Assembly (NCBI GenBank): GCA_016178705.1
Contig: JACOST010000030.1
Location: 1 to 64,000, forward strand
Length of the DNA stretch: 64,000 nt
Reading direction: 5' to 3'
DNA from: Deltaproteobacteria bacterium
Lineage (GTDB): Bacteria; Desulfobacterota; Binatia; HRBIN30; JACQVA1
Part shown: positions 17,643 through 26,847 of the stretch, piece by piece
Layout of the letters: every line of letters starts with the position of its first letter
Position numbering within the stretch: the stretch's first letter is position 1
Notes under the pieces: generated by a model
What the model saw: the letters and a program-made list of their open reading frames with translations, nothing else
What the model was told of the DNA's origin: nothing
Databases searched by the model: none
Made by a program: the position numbers and the translations under genes

Positions 17643-18635
17643 ATGAATCCCCGCGCCACCGCAGGTTCCAATGCGAAGCTGTGGCAGCGCGCGGCCAGCG
17701 AGGTGCGCCGCTGTGGCAATCTGTGCGGAGAGTTGGCGACGCGTGGCGATGGGGACGTCGCCGACATTACCCGGTTCGTGCGTGAGACACGGCCTGCAAT
17801 CGTCGTGGCGGCTGGTGGCGACGGCACCGTGAGCGAAGTGGTGCAGGCGATCATGGCGGCTGGAGTGAATCCGCAACCCGCGCTGGCGATCATGCCGCTC
17901 GGTACGGCCAACGACATCGCGCGATCGTTCGGTCTGTGGTCGTTCCGGCAACGTGGCGGGGCGGCGGTCGAGCGTGCGGTCACGGCGTGGCGCGACGGTC
18001 GCGATCACCGCATCGATCTCGGTCATGCATCTACGACCGATCGGCAGTGCTACTTCGCCGGTAGCTTCGCCCTCGGCATGGACGCCGACATCCTGGCGAT
18101 GCGTAACCGCTTGCGCCGTCGGTTTCATCTGGGACGAAGGCTGAGCGGCTACCCGCTCTACTTGTGGAGCTGTGGGGCCAACGTCCTGGCGCGCAGTCAC
18201 GGCGGCGACGTGCGCTTGCGCGTCGATGGAGCGGAGCAGTCGGCTCGCTTTTACAATCTGCTGGTGACCAACACGCCGCAATACGCGGGCGAGTTTCGCT
18301 TCGACGCCGACAACTCGGTCGATGATGGCCGCCTCGATCTCCATCTCTTCGCCGGTGGGCTCGACTATCTGCGCCGCTACCCCGCCGCGTGGCGGCGACA
18401 TGTTCACTACCACCGAGATGAGCCTGTTGCACCGCCCGGGTTGCAACGCGTGCGTGAACTCCAAATCGAATTGACGGCACCGCTCGCGGCGCAGCTCGAC
18501 GGCGAAGAATGGGGAACGGCGTCGTCGTTCACCATCAGGGCCGTTCCCAACGCGCTGGTGATTCGCGTGCCTCCCCCGAGTCACCAGTCACGAGTCACGA
18601 ATCACGATTCCGTGATCGGAATGCATCGCGGCTGA
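17643..18635 (+). CDS. Diacylglycerol-kinase-family lipid kinase
   Basis: A 330-residue protein with the DAGK catalytic domain. The nucleotide-binding motif GGDGTVSEVVQA, followed by MPLGTANDIARSFGL, is diagnostic for the DagK/YegS/sphingosine-kinase superfamily. FDADNSVDDGRLDLHLF and LTAPLAAQLDGEEWG match the C-terminal lobe. It probably phosphorylates a lipid hydroxyl. The start ATG follows the heptad repeat by 2 bp, so the repeat must form the 5' leader. The last 15-20 residues (PPSHQSRVTNHDS...) are translated from another heptad repeat and overlap the convergent GST gene by 34 bp. Confidence 0.88.
   Translation: MNPRATAGSNAKLWQRAASEVRRCGNLCGELATRGDGDVADITRFVRETRPAIVVAAGGDGTVSEVVQAIMAAGVNPQPALAIMPLGTANDIARSFGLWSFRQRGGAAVERAVTAWRDGRDHRIDLGHASTTDRQCYFAGSFALGMDADILAMRNRLRRRFHLGRRLSGYPLYLWSCGANVLARSHGGDVRLRVDGAEQSARFYNLLVTNTPQYAGEFRFDADNSVDDGRLDLHLFAGGLDYLRRYPAAWRRHVHYHRDEPVAPPGLQRVRELQIELTAPLAAQLDGEEWGTASSFTIRAVPNALVIRVPPPSHQSRVTNHDSVIGMHRG
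18580..18612. repeat. Heptad repeat (AGTCACG/AATCACG) at a convergent gene junction
   Basis: CGAGTCACCAGTCACGAGTC runs into ACGAATCACGATTCCG. It lies inside the 3' end of the DAGK-like gene and reaches the stop of the convergent GST gene. The same unit occurs at 2061-2152 and 35381-35475. Confidence 0.7.
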
Positions 18636-19204
18636 AGGCACACACGCTCCAACCAAGTGCGCACCGCAGGGTAGGGCGCCAGATCAAATCCGCCTTCATT
18701 GGCGACGTGGGTGTAGGCATACAGCGCGATGTCGGCGATCGAGTAGCGCTCGCCGACGAAGAATGTGCGCGTCGTTAGGTGCTGCTCCATCACGCCGAGC
18801 GCGGCGTAGCCGAGTTGTCGCTTCGCCGGGATCAGGGCGGCGCGCTCGGGCGTCAGCTCCGAGTGCATCCAAAAACGCACCGTCGCGATGTTGGGCTCGT
18901 GGCTGTATTGCTCGAAGCACATCCACTGCAAAACTTGCGCGCGCTCCAGCCGGTCAGTGGGGAAGAACGCCGTCCCCTCGGCGAGATAGAACAGGATTGC
19001 GTTGGACTCGGGCAGGAATACGCCGTTCTCCGGTTCGAGCGTCGGGATGCGGCCATTCGGGTTCTTCTGGAGAAACTCGGCCGTGCGGGTCTCGCCCTTG
19101 TTGATGTCGAGATCGATTCGCTCGAACGGAATACCCAGTTGCGCCAGCAGCAGTCGCACCTTGTAGCCATTGCCCGATGGCAAGTAGTCGTAGAGTCGCA
19201 GCAT
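18602..19204 (-). CDS. Glutathione S-transferase family protein
   Basis: A 200-residue GST. The N-terminal thioredoxin-like domain shows LRLYDYLPSGNGYKVRLLL, IDLDINKGETRTAEFLQKNPNGRIPTLE and the SNAI segment that binds the glutathione gamma-glutamyl group (ESNAILFYLA). The C-terminal helical domain has SIADIALYAYTHVANEGGFDL, which includes the conserved N-capping Asp. The likely catalytic residue is in the SGNGYK region. Substrate class cannot be assigned. Its 3' end overlaps the convergent DAGK-like gene. Confidence 0.92.
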   Translation of the reverse strand: MLRLYDYLPSGNGYKVRLLLAQLGIPFERIDLDINKGETRTAEFLQKNPNGRIPTLEPENGVFLPESNAILFYLAEGTAFFPTDRLERAQVLQWMCFEQYSHEPNIATVRFWMHSELTPERAALIPAKRQLGYAALGVMEQHLTTRTFFVGERYSIADIALYAYTHVANEGGFDLAPYPAVRTWLERVCLQPRCIPITES

Positions 19205-19275
19205 GCCGTCTCCTCTCGGCCGCAGGTTGTAGCACGCGCGCGTGTTGCCGACGCGTGCTCCGTTCCGACGCCCGT

Positions 19276-19300
19276 GTAGGGGCGACGCATACGTCGCCCG
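19276..19300. repeat. GTAGGGGCGAC palindrome, single copy
   Basis: GTAGGGGCGACGCATACGTC followed by GCCCG, between the GST and methionine aminopeptidase genes. It is a single hairpin rather than a pair. Confidence 0.7.
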
Positions 19301-19311
19301 CTTTGAAGATG

Positions 19312-20055
19312 TCAGATCGCCGTTAGCAGGATCGGACGACCGCGAGTGACAACGAGCGAGTGCTCGTAGTGGGCGCTGAAGCTTCCGTCGGTGGTCTTCA
19401 TCGTCCAGCCGTCATCGGCTTCAAAGACGGTGCCCGCGCCCGCGGCGATGATCGGCTCGACGGCGATCACCAGTCCGTCGGTGAGCACGCGCCGATCACG
19501 CGTCTCGACGTAGTTGGGGATCGTCGGCTCTTCGTGAATGGCGCGGCCGACACCGTGGCCGCCAAGTTCGCGGATGACGCTGAAGCCGCTGCGCCGCACC
19601 TCCGATTCGATGGCGCGGCTGACGTCTTGGATACGGCGGCCGGCTTGGATCACTTCGAGCGCGCGTTCGAAGGCGCGCCGCGCGCACTTCGCCAGCGCGC
19701 GATGCCGTTCCGACACCGGCGGCACGGCGACGGTGATGGCCGCGTCGGCGATGTAGCCGTCTTGCTCGACGACGAGATCGAGCTTGACGAGGTCGCCGGC
19801 GCGAATGACGCGATCACTCGGCACGCCGTGGACGGCTTCGTCGTTGACGCTGATGCAGATCGATCCTGGAAAGTCATAGAAGAGGCGCGGCGCCGAGCGC
19901 GCGCTTCGAGCGGCGAGCAACTCGGCGCAACGGCGGTCGACGTCGGCCGTGCTCATTCCCGGACGCAGCTCGCTCTTGAGCTGCTCCAATACCGCCGCGA
20001 CTATGCGGCCGACGCGGCGGAGATGATCGAGGTCGTGTGGCGATTGGATGCTCAT
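19312..20055 (-). CDS. map: Type I methionyl aminopeptidase
   Basis: A 247-residue MetAP of normal length for the bacterial type Ia enzyme, which removes N-terminal Met from nascent proteins in the cytosol. Conserved stretches include FPGSICISVNDEAVHGVPSD, LDLVVEQDGYIADAAIT with the two metal-binding Asp, GGHGVGRAIHEEPTIPNY with the metal His, VIAVEPII with Glu, and HYEHSLVVT with the last Glu. It is not next to secY or infA, so it may be a second paralogue. Start ATG 20055. Confidence 0.95.
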   Translation of the reverse strand: MSIQSPHDLDHLRRVGRIVAAVLEQLKSELRPGMSTADVDRRCAELLAARSARSAPRLFYDFPGSICISVNDEAVHGVPSDRVIRAGDLVKLDLVVEQDGYIADAAITVAVPPVSERHRALAKCARRAFERALEVIQAGRRIQDVSRAIESEVRRSGFSVIRELGGHGVGRAIHEEPTIPNYVETRDRRVLTDGLVIAVEPIIAAGAGTVFEADDGWTMKTTDGSFSAHYEHSLVVTRGRPILLTAI

Positions 20056-20101
20056 CGTTGTTTCAGCCTAGAGGAATGCTTCGCTTGATGCACGCCCGGT
20101 T

Positions 20102-20701
20102 TCACTCGTCGGACAACAGTCGTTGTCCAGCGCGCATCGCGACGCCCCATGTGGGGAGGAGTTGCGCGGCATGGAGGTCGACCGGTGGGGTCGGGGCGCT
20201 GACCAGCGGCTGCAATGCCGATTGCCACCAGCCGACGTCGTGCCACGCACCGAACTTGAAGCCGACGTGCTGATAGACACCGACGGGAGTGAAGCCGAGC
20301 GACTCGTGCAGGCCGACGCTGCCCGCGTTGGGCAAGGTAATCCCGGCATAGGCACGATAAAAGCCCTGCACCACCAGGAGCCGGAACAGCGACGTGTACA
20401 GCGCCCGCCCGACGCCCATGCGGCGTGCGTGCTCGTGGATGTAGACGGTGACGTCGGCCGACCACTGGTACGCGGCGCGTACGCTGTGTTGGCTGGCGTA
20501 GACGTAGCCGAGCACGTCGCCACCGCGATCACATACCAACCACGGCCAGTGCTCGAGCGTCTTCACGATGCGCTGCCGCATCTCTTCCACGCTCGGTACC
20601 TCGATTTCGAAGGAGATCGCCGTGTCGCGCACGATCGGCGCGTAGATCGCCTGGATCTGGGCCGCGTCGGAAACGGTGGCGAGGCGGATGGTGGAGGGCA
20701 T
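20102..20701 (-). CDS. GNAT acetyltransferase, phosphinothricin-acetyltransferase-like
   Basis: A 199-residue GNAT related to the Pat/Bar group. It starts TIRLATVSDAAQIQAIYAPIV and continues ISFEIEVPSVEEMRQRI, both typical of that group. GGDVLGYVYASQHSVRAAYQW, VYIHEHARRMGVGRALY (acetyl-CoA loop RRMGVGRA), GITLPNAGSVGLHESLGF and VGVYQHVGFKFGAWHDVGWW follow. These enzymes acetylate phosphinothricin or, more often, methionine derivatives and similar amines. ATG 20701 is chosen; an ATG at 20713 adds 4 residues. Confidence 0.9.
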   Translation of the reverse strand: MPSTIRLATVSDAAQIQAIYAPIVRDTAISFEIEVPSVEEMRQRIVKTLEHWPWLVCDRGGDVLGYVYASQHSVRAAYQWSADVTVYIHEHARRMGVGRALYTSLFRLLVVQGFYRAYAGITLPNAGSVGLHESLGFTPVGVYQHVGFKFGAWHDVGWWQSALQPLVSAPTPPVDLHAAQLLPTWGVAMRAGQRLLSDE

Positions 20702-20760
20702 TGGTGTGCACACATAGCGCGTGCGCGCCGATCAAGCCAAGAGAAGCACGAGGAGTGACT

Positions 20761-20816
20761 TTGCACGAAGATGGAAGGGCCTGCCCACCGGCGCTCTATT
20801 GCCGGCTTCGTGCAAA
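20761..20816. repeat. Inverted repeat TTGCACGAAG ... CTTCGTGCAA
   Basis: Perfect 10-bp arms separated by 36 bp in the 184-bp gap upstream of the first ketosynthase gene. It could be a regulator site or a small mobile-element end; no strong promoter was recognised. The rest of the gap shows nothing. Confidence 0.45.
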
Positions 20817-20885
20817 ATCCGGCAACGTTGTCGGGCGCGCCTTGCCGCGAAGAAGCGACGCAGATAAGAACGGGCGCATCGAGTC

Positions 20886-22094
20886 ATGAGTGTTTCCCCA
20901 CAGCGAGCAGTAGTCACCGGATGCGGCGCGTTATCGCCGCTCGGCTGTGGGGTGCCGGCGTTCTGGAGCGGGCTGCTCGCTGGGCGCAGCGGCTTGGCGC
21001 CGACAGTGGGCGCCGACGATGTTCAGGTGCTTGTCGGTGCCGTGAAGGACTTCGCGCCCGAGCGTGATCTCGCGGCGGATGAAGTTCAGCGCCTCGATCG
21101 CATCACGCAGTACGCACTGATTGCGGCGCGTGAGGCGTTGCGCGACGCTGTGCTTGATTTGACGGCTGTCAATCGCACGCGAGTCGGCGTGATCTTGGCC
21201 ACGACGATTGGCGGCATGCTGATCGGTGAAGCATATCAGCACGCCAAACACGACGGCCGATCGTTTGATGCGCGGCAACTGCTGCACCATCCGTACTACG
21301 CCGTCGCCATGCGGCTCGCGCGCGCGCTCGATGTGCGGGGGCCGGTGGTGAGCCCGTCGATCGCCTGCGCATCGGGAACACAGGCGGTCGGGCTCGCGCT
21401 CGAATTCATCCGGCTCGGGCACGGTGACGTGTTCATCGTCGGCGGGGCGGAGACGATCTGCGCGTTCGTGACCGATGGATTCAATTGCCTGCGGGCGACC
21501 ACCAGCGACGTGGTGCGACCGTTCGATGCCCGGCGCGATGGTCTCGCCCTCGGCGAAGGCGCGGCGGTGTTGGTGATCGAGTCGTTGGCGCATGCGCAGG
21601 CGCGCGGCGCCCGGGTCGACGTTGAAGTCGCCGGTACGGGTTTGTCGAGCGATGCGACGCATATGACCGCGCCCGCTCGCGACGGTTCGGGAGCGGCGCG
21701 TGCGATGCGGGCCGCCCTCGCCGATGCGGAGATCGAGCCGAGCGCGGTCGACTGCATCAGCGCCCACGGCACTGGCACGGTCTACAACGACGCGATGGAG
21801 ATCGCGGCGATCACTGCGGTGTTCGGTGACAACGCGGCGCGCATTCCGATCAACGGAATCAAAGGGGCGATCGGCCACACGTTGGGTGCTGCGGGCAGCT
21901 TCGAGGCGATCATGAGTGCGCAGATCCTACGCACCGGGGTCATCCCGCCTACTGCCAACTGCGAGCAACTCGATCCTGGATGTCCGCTCGACATCGTGCG
22001 CGGCGCGCCGCGACGTCGCGCAGTGCGCATCGTACTCTCGACCTCGTCGGCGTTTGCCGGCAACAACGCGTCGATTGTGCTGCGGCGAGCCTGA
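20886..22094 (+). CDS. Beta-ketoacyl-ACP synthase (FabF-type), catalytic
   Basis: A 402-residue condensing enzyme of the FabF/KS-alpha family that would elongate an ACP-bound acyl chain by decarboxylative Claisen condensation. The thiolase-fold N-terminus is VVTGCGALSPLGCG. The catalytic Cys is C161 (SIACASGTQA), the His residues H294 (HGTGT) and H331 (GHTLGAAG), so the triad is intact. It ends with SSAFAGNNASIVL. It leads a run of six same-strand genes: KS, KS-like, B12 radical SAM, SDR, KS, KS-like. The next gene is a KS-like protein 7 bp away without the triad, suggesting a KS-alpha/KS-beta heterodimer. No ACP, malonyl transferase or dehydratase is adjacent. Confidence 0.92.
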   Translation: MSVSPQRAVVTGCGALSPLGCGVPAFWSGLLAGRSGLAPTVGADDVQVLVGAVKDFAPERDLAADEVQRLDRITQYALIAAREALRDAVLDLTAVNRTRVGVILATTIGGMLIGEAYQHAKHDGRSFDARQLLHHPYYAVAMRLARALDVRGPVVSPSIACASGTQAVGLALEFIRLGHGDVFIVGGAETICAFVTDGFNCLRATTSDVVRPFDARRDGLALGEGAAVLVIESLAHAQARGARVDVEVAGTGLSSDATHMTAPARDGSGAARAMRAALADAEIEPSAVDCISAHGTGTVYNDAMEIAAITAVFGDNAARIPINGIKGAIGHTLGAAGSFEAIMSAQILRTGVIPPTANCEQLDPGCPLDIVRGAPRRRAVRIVLSTSSAFAGNNASIVLRRA

Positions 22095-22101
22095 TGTCGT
22101 G

Positions 22102-23388
22102 ATGCAGCCCGTCGTCATCACTGGCATCGGCGTGGTCTCGCCGCTCGGCTGTTCGGTCGCCGAGCTGACGCGCAACTACGCCGCGTTCGAGCGAGTGCCG
22201 CGCGCGGGCGAACTCGCGCAGATCCCGCTCGAAGTCATCCCCGCCGACAAGCGCACCCGCATCGGACGCCTCGATCGTTTGTGCCGGATGTTCTTGGCTA
22301 CCTCGTATCTCGCGGTCGAGGACGCGGGCCTCGGTGTTCCTGTGGACGATGCGGAGCGCGTCGGCCTGTCGTTCGGCACCGGCTTCGGCTGCCTACTGAC
22401 CAACGCGGAGTATCATCAGAAGATCGTCGACAACGGCGCCGCAGCGGCGAGTCCGCGGCTGTTTGCGTACACCGTGTCGAGCGCTGCTGCGGGCGAGGTG
22501 TCGATTGCGTTCGGCATCAAAGGCCCCAATGTCACCACGCACATGGGGTTCGCGGCCGGCCTGGGCGCGATCGGCTACGGCTTCGATTTGATTCAGATGG
22601 GCAAGGCCGATGTTGTGCTCGCCGGCGGTGCCGATGCGATCGGCCCCGCCCTGATAGACGGGCTGCGCGAAATGGGACTGCTCAAGGCAGCCGAGCAGTC
22701 GCGTCCGTTCGAAGATGCGGTTGCCGGCGTCTGTCCGTCGGAAGCGGCGGCGGTGCTCGTGCTCGAGCGTGCGGATCGCGCGGCGCAGCGTGGGGCGCGC
22801 GTGTGGGGACGAATCGCCGGCTATGCCGCCGGCTTCGAGCCGACGCTGACGCATCCGGCTCGCGAAGGGACCGGTGTCGTCGGCACCATGCAGCGCGCTC
22901 TTTCGCTCAGCGGCCAGCCGGCGAACGCTGTCGGGTTGGTGCTGAGCAGCGCACACGGCACGCCGATCGATGCGATCGAGCGCGCCGCGATCACACAAGT
23001 GTTCGGCGCGCAGCCACGCGTGCTGGCACCGAAGGCTGCCCTGGGCGAGACCTTCGGCGCCAGCGGCGCGTTGGCGCTGGCACTCGCAGCCGGGCTAGCT
23101 CACGCCAACCCTCTTCCAGAGGAGGCCGTCGATCTTCTCGCGAACACGCCCTTCGAGACGCCGCCAAAAGAAGGCGGCTCCTCAGGGCGAACGGAAAAGC
23201 TTGTTCAGATCAATTCGAGTACCGTTCGGGCTGAGGAGGACCCATCTTCTCAGGGGCCGTCTCGAAGCCCTGCTCACGATTTATCGACACTCCCAGGGGG
23301 AGAGGCAGAAAGCACCTCGTTGGTTATGGTCAACTCCCTATGCTATTCGGGCAACGTCGTTAGCCTTCTGTTTCACCCTGAACGATGA
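22102..23388 (+). CDS. Ketosynthase-like chain-length-factor-type protein, triad lost, with repeat-derived insert
   Basis: A 428-residue KS homologue that lacks the active site. The Cys position is Phe (F150, in THMGFAAG), the first His remains (H285, AHGTP), and the second His is Glu (E316, GETFGASG). Loss of Cys in a KS next to an intact KS is the pattern of chain-length factors in type II polyketide systems. Residues about 352-405 are an insertion of low-complexity sequence before the last KS strand (MVNSLCYSGNVVSLL), and the DNA beneath it contains an inverted repeat. The start ATG 22102 is 7 bp after the KS gene; its stop overlaps the radical SAM start (ATGA). Confidence 0.85.
   Translation: MQPVVITGIGVVSPLGCSVAELTRNYAAFERVPRAGELAQIPLEVIPADKRTRIGRLDRLCRMFLATSYLAVEDAGLGVPVDDAERVGLSFGTGFGCLLTNAEYHQKIVDNGAAAASPRLFAYTVSSAAAGEVSIAFGIKGPNVTTHMGFAAGLGAIGYGFDLIQMGKADVVLAGGADAIGPALIDGLREMGLLKAAEQSRPFEDAVAGVCPSEAAAVLVLERADRAAQRGARVWGRIAGYAAGFEPTLTHPAREGTGVVGTMQRALSLSGQPANAVGLVLSSAHGTPIDAIERAAITQVFGAQPRVLAPKAALGETFGASGALALALAAGLAHANPLPEEAVDLLANTPFETPPKEGGSSGRTEKLVQINSSTVRAEEDPSSQGPSRSPAHDLSTLPGGEAESTSLVMVNSLCYSGNVVSLLFHPER
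23173..23240. repeat. Palindromic repeat inserted in frame within the KS-like gene
   Basis: The arms CTCCTCAGGGCGAACGG (23178-23194) and CCGTTCGGGCTGAGGAG (23222-23238) are inverted with 15 of 17 positions complementary. They lie inside the anomalous insertion of the KS-like ORF. The unit resembles the intergenic CCGTTCACCCTGAGCC repeat at 58111. Confidence 0.7.
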
Positions 23389-24779
23389 CCATGGCCAGCC
23401 CGTCGCTGCGTGTCCTGCTGATCTCCGCCAACACGGAGAAGCTGCCCGACCCGGTGTTCCCGATCGGCGCCGCGTACATGGCCGCGGTGGCGGAGCAGCA
23501 TGGACATGCCGTCGACACGCTCGATCTCTGCTTTCTCGACGCACCACGGCCCGCGCTCGATGAGAAGATCCGGGCCTGCGATCCGCAAGTCGTCGGCATC
23601 TCGCTGCGCAACCTCGACTCGTCGTCGTATCCGCAGAACACGTCGTACATCGACGACTATCAGCGACTCATAGCCGCCGTGCGGGAGTTGACCGGTGCGC
23701 CGATTGTGCTCGGCGGCGCCGGCTTCACCATCACCCCGCAGACGATCCTCGAATACCTGGGTGCCGACGTTGGTGTGGTCGGCGAAGGCGAGATGGCGTT
23801 CCCGTGGATATTGCAGCAGCTCGCCGGAGGACAACCACTCGCCTCGACTCCGGAGTTCATCTGCGAGCCGGTGAATGGCGGCGTGTGCGTCAGCTCGGTC
23901 GCGCGCATCAAGCAGCTCGACGTCACCGGCATCCCCATGCGCCAGCGCTTCGACATGCAACGCTACTACGAGCGCGGCGGCGCGCTGAACATCCAGACCA
24001 AGCGCGGGTGCTACTTCGAATGCGTGTTTTGCAGCTACCCGCTGATTGAAGGCTCGAAGGTGCGGATGCGGACGGCGACCACCGTGGTCGACGAGATGCA
24101 GGCCATGCGCGCGGAGTTCGGCATCCGCCATTGGTTCTTCGTCGACAACATCTTCAATATGCCGATCCGGCACGCCAAGGACGTCTGCGCCGAGATCATC
24201 GCGCGCGAACTCGACGTCGAGTGGTCGGCCTATCTCAACCCGAAGTTCATGGACGCGGAGTTGTGCGACTTGATGGCGCGCTCGGGCTGCAAGGCGATCG
24301 AGTTCGGCACCGATTCGGGCGCGCCGGCGATGATCGAGAATCTCAAGAAGGAATTTAGCGTCGACGACCTGCGTCACGCGTCCGCCCTGTGTCATCAGTA
24401 TCGCCTGAAGTTCTGCCACAGCTTGATCTTCGGCGGGCCGGGCGAAACCTCGCAGACGGTGACGCAGACCCTTGACCTGATGGACGAGCTCAAGCCGACG
24501 GCGGTGATCGCCTTCACCGGTATCCGCGTGCTGCCGGGCACCGGTATGGTCGACATCGCGCTGCGCGACGGCCAGATCGATCCCGACGACAACTTGCTCT
24601 ATCCGAAGTTCTACATCTCGCCCAATCTTCGCGACGAGCTGATCGATCGCATCGAAGCGTACGCGCACACGCACACCAACTGGATCGTGCCGGGCAAGGG
24701 TATCAAGACCAACATCCAGGTGTTGCAGAAGCTGCGCGAGCGCAAGATCAAAGGACAACTGTGGCGACTGCTGCGGTGA
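23385..24779 (+). CDS. B12-binding-domain radical SAM protein, lipid-cluster type
   Basis: A 464-residue cobalamin-type radical SAM enzyme. Residues about 8-150 form the B12-binding-like Rossmann domain ([44 protein letters not shown]). The radical SAM barrel starts near 200 with C209, C213 and C216 (GCYFECVFC), followed by [17 protein letters not shown] and [14 protein letters not shown] overlap with the KS-like gene and an 18-bp overlap with the SDR gene place it firmly in the operon. Radical SAM enzymes of this type were noted in clusters proposed for ladderane lipids of anammox bacteria; the reaction is unknown. Methylation or ring formation on an acyl chain is inference. Confidence 0.88.
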   Translation: MTMASPSLRVLLISANTEKLPDPVFPIGAAYMAAVAEQHGHAVDTLDLCFLDAPRPALDEKIRACDPQVVGISLRNLDSSSYPQNTSYIDDYQRLIAAVRELTGAPIVLGGAGFTITPQTILEYLGADVGVVGEGEMAFPWILQQLAGGQPLASTPEFICEPVNGGVCVSSVARIKQLDVTGIPMRQRFDMQRYYERGGALNIQTKRGCYFECVFCSYPLIEGSKVRMRTATTVVDEMQAMRAEFGIRHWFFVDNIFNMPIRHAKDVCAEIIARELDVEWSAYLNPKFMDAELCDLMARSGCKAIEFGTDSGAPAMIENLKKEFSVDDLRHASALCHQYRLKFCHSLIFGGPGETSQTVTQTLDLMDELKPTAVIAFTGIRVLPGTGMVDIALRDGQIDPDDNLLYPKFYISPNLRDELIDRIEAYAHTHTNWIVPGKGIKTNIQVLQKLRERKIKGQLWRLLR

Positions 24780-25537
24780 GTGCCGACCCGCTGCGCCTCG
24801 ACGGCAAACGCGCACTGGTGACCGGCGCGTCGCGTGGAATTGGGCGAGCCGCCGCCGAAGCACTCGCATCCGCGGGCGCGGCCGTCGCGATCAACTACGC
24901 GCGCTCGGCGAGCGAAGCCGAGGAAGTCGCCGCTGGCATCTGCGCGCGGGGTGGTGACGTGGAGGTGATTCAGGGCGACGTTGCCGATGCCGATGCGGTC
25001 ACGGCACTGTTTCAGCGGGTCATCGAGCGCTTCGGTGGCGTCGACATCGTGGTCAACAACGCAGCGGTGATTCACGATGGCTATGTGATGATGATGACGC
25101 CGGCGGCGTGGGATGAGGTGATCGCGGTGAATTTGCGCGGCGCATTCCTGTGTGCGCGGCAAGCGCTGCGGCCGATGATCCGGCAGAAGTGGGGCCGCAT
25201 CATCAATGTGATCTCGCCGGCCGCGCTGCTGGGGAAGAGCGGTGCCGCCAACTACGCGGCGGCGAAGGGCGGGCTGCTCGGCTTCGGCAAGTCGCTTGCG
25301 CGCGAGGTTGGGCGCTACGGCGTCACCGTCAACGCGGTGTGCCCCGGGTTGATCGAGACGCGTTTGATCGCCAACCTGCCGGCGGCGGAGCGCGAACGCT
25401 TTCATGAACAGATCGCGCTCGGCCGTTTCGGCGAGCCTGCCGAAGTGGCGCAGGCGATTCGGTTTCTCGCCAGTCCCGCTGCGAGCTACATCACCGGCGC
25501 CACGCTCACGGTCGATGGCGGCCTGACGATGGCGTGA
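24761..25537 (+). CDS. 3-oxoacyl-ACP reductase FabG-like SDR
   Basis: A 258-residue short-chain dehydrogenase of FabG type. It has [11 protein letters not shown] for [13 protein letters not shown], Ser in [10 protein letters not shown] (13 residues before the Tyr), YAAAK with Tyr/Lys, and [12 protein letters not shown]. It would reduce the 3-keto group made by the neighbouring ketosynthases. The start is a GTG at 24761 that overlaps the end of the radical SAM gene by 18 bp, indicating translational coupling. ATG starts downstream are absent before the Rossmann motif. Confidence 0.9.
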   Translation: MATAAVSADPLRLDGKRALVTGASRGIGRAAAEALASAGAAVAINYARSASEAEEVAAGICARGGDVEVIQGDVADADAVTALFQRVIERFGGVDIVVNNAAVIHDGYVMMMTPAAWDEVIAVNLRGAFLCARQALRPMIRQKWGRIINVISPAALLGKSGAANYAAAKGGLLGFGKSLAREVGRYGVTVNAVCPGLIETRLIANLPAAERERFHEQIALGRFGEPAEVAQAIRFLASPAASYITGATLTVDGGLTMA

Positions 25538-25544
25538 GGACTTC

Positions 25545-25632
25545 ACCACGAAGACGCGAGGACCACGAAGAACGGGCCTCGGGATCCTTCAGGCCTGACT
25601 TTGGACATTCGACTTTGGACTTTGGACTCTGA
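25545..25632. repeat. Short tandem repeats inside the ketosynthase operon
   Basis: ACCACGAAGACGCGAGGACC with ACGAAGA after it (25545-25571) is followed by a heptad run, GACTTTGGACATTCGACTTT then GGACTTTGGACTCTG (25597-25631). This fills the only real gap in the operon, directly before the second KS gene. Confidence 0.65.
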
Positions 25633-25635
25633 TCG

Positions 25636-26847
25636 GTGAAACGAATTGCCATCACAGGGATGGGCAGCATCAACGCGCTCGGTGCGGGCGTCGCCGCGTT
25701 CGTCGATGGGCTGCGGGCGGGACGTTGCGGCATCGGAGCGTTGTCGCTGTTCGATAGCGCAGGGTTCCGCAGCTCGCGCGCCGCCGAAGTCAAGGAGCTG
25801 CCTGCGCCAGCGTTCGCGCCGCGCGCAATCAAGCGGCGCGCGTCGCGTACGACAATGCTCGCTCTGATTGCGGCGCATGAAGCTTGGCGGATGGCGGGTA
25901 TCGAGGCGGCGGTGGCTGCGCAAGCCGGCGTGGTGCTGGGCACAACCACCGGCGGCATGGCCACCGGCGAAGAGGCATTTCGCCGCACGTTGTGCAGTGC
26001 GAAGCCGTCGCCGCGTTTGTCGGAGTGGTTGGAGACGCCCGTCTCGGCGCCGGTGGACACGCTGGCGCATGCATTCGAATGTGGTGGGCCGCGCCTGACG
26101 GTATCGACTGCCTGTTCATCGAGCGCCAACGCGCTCGGCATCGCCGCCGATTGGATCCGCGGCGGCCGCGCTGACACCGTGTTGTGTGGCGGTACCGATT
26201 CGCTGTGCCGCATGACGTACTCGGGGTTCAATGTGCTGCAGGCGCTCGATCGCGAGCCGTGCCGCCCATTCGACAAGGATCGTGCAGGGTTGACGCTCGG
26301 CGAGGGCGCGGCGGTGTTTGTCTTCGAAGCGTGGGAGAGCGCATGGCAGCGTGGTGCGCGCATACTCGGCGAGTTTGTCAGCTACGGCGTCAGCGCCGAC
26401 GCGCATCATCTCACCCAGCCGCGTCCGGACGGCGAGGGGGCGATGATGGCCATGCGGCGCGCGTTGGCAGAGGGTGACGTGGCGGCCGAGGCGATCGACT
26501 ACGTCAACGCGCACGGCACCGGCACGCCGCTCAACGATGTGGTCGAAACCCGCGCGATCAAGGCGGTGCTCGGCGGGCGCGCGTATCGGGTGCCCGTGAG
26601 TTCGACCAAATCAATGATTGGACACTGCCTCGGCGCCGCCGGTGCGATCGAAGCGCTGGCCTGTTTGCTCGCGCTGCAGTTTCGCTTCATCCCGCCGACG
26701 GTGAATCTCACCCACCCGGACCCGGAGTGCGATCTCGACTACGTGCCGAGTCGAAGCCGCGCGGCTGAATTGCGTACGGTGTTGTCGAACTCGTACGGCT
26801 TCGGCGGCAACAACACCAGCCTGATTCTGCGCGGCTACGATGGGTGA
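25636..26847 (+). CDS. Beta-ketoacyl-ACP synthase (FabF-type), catalytic, second copy
   Basis: A 403-residue condensing enzyme with an intact triad: C160 (TVSTACSSSANA), H293 (AHGTGTP) and H330 (GHCLGAAGA), ending NSYGFGGNNTSLIL. The start GTG at 25636 gives the family's normal N-terminus (IAITGMGSINALG). The next KS-like gene overlaps its end by 8 bp. The two pairs in this operon are different from each other in sequence, so they are not a recent tandem duplication; they may act at different chain lengths or on different starters. Confidence 0.92.
   Translation: MKRIAITGMGSINALGAGVAAFVDGLRAGRCGIGALSLFDSAGFRSSRAAEVKELPAPAFAPRAIKRRASRTTMLALIAAHEAWRMAGIEAAVAAQAGVVLGTTTGGMATGEEAFRRTLCSAKPSPRLSEWLETPVSAPVDTLAHAFECGGPRLTVSTACSSSANALGIAADWIRGGRADTVLCGGTDSLCRMTYSGFNVLQALDREPCRPFDKDRAGLTLGEGAAVFVFEAWESAWQRGARILGEFVSYGVSADAHHLTQPRPDGEGAMMAMRRALAEGDVAAEAIDYVNAHGTGTPLNDVVETRAIKAVLGGRAYRVPVSSTKSMIGHCLGAAGAIEALACLLALQFRFIPPTVNLTHPDPECDLDYVPSRSRAAELRTVLSNSYGFGGNNTSLILRGYDG

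Noticed and set aside
23373-24869. A 498-residue minus-strand frame opposite the first B12 radical SAM gene
   Set aside because: Antisense shadow with repetitive His/Arg/Asp composition; the plus-strand protein has the CxxxCxxC cluster and operon overlaps.
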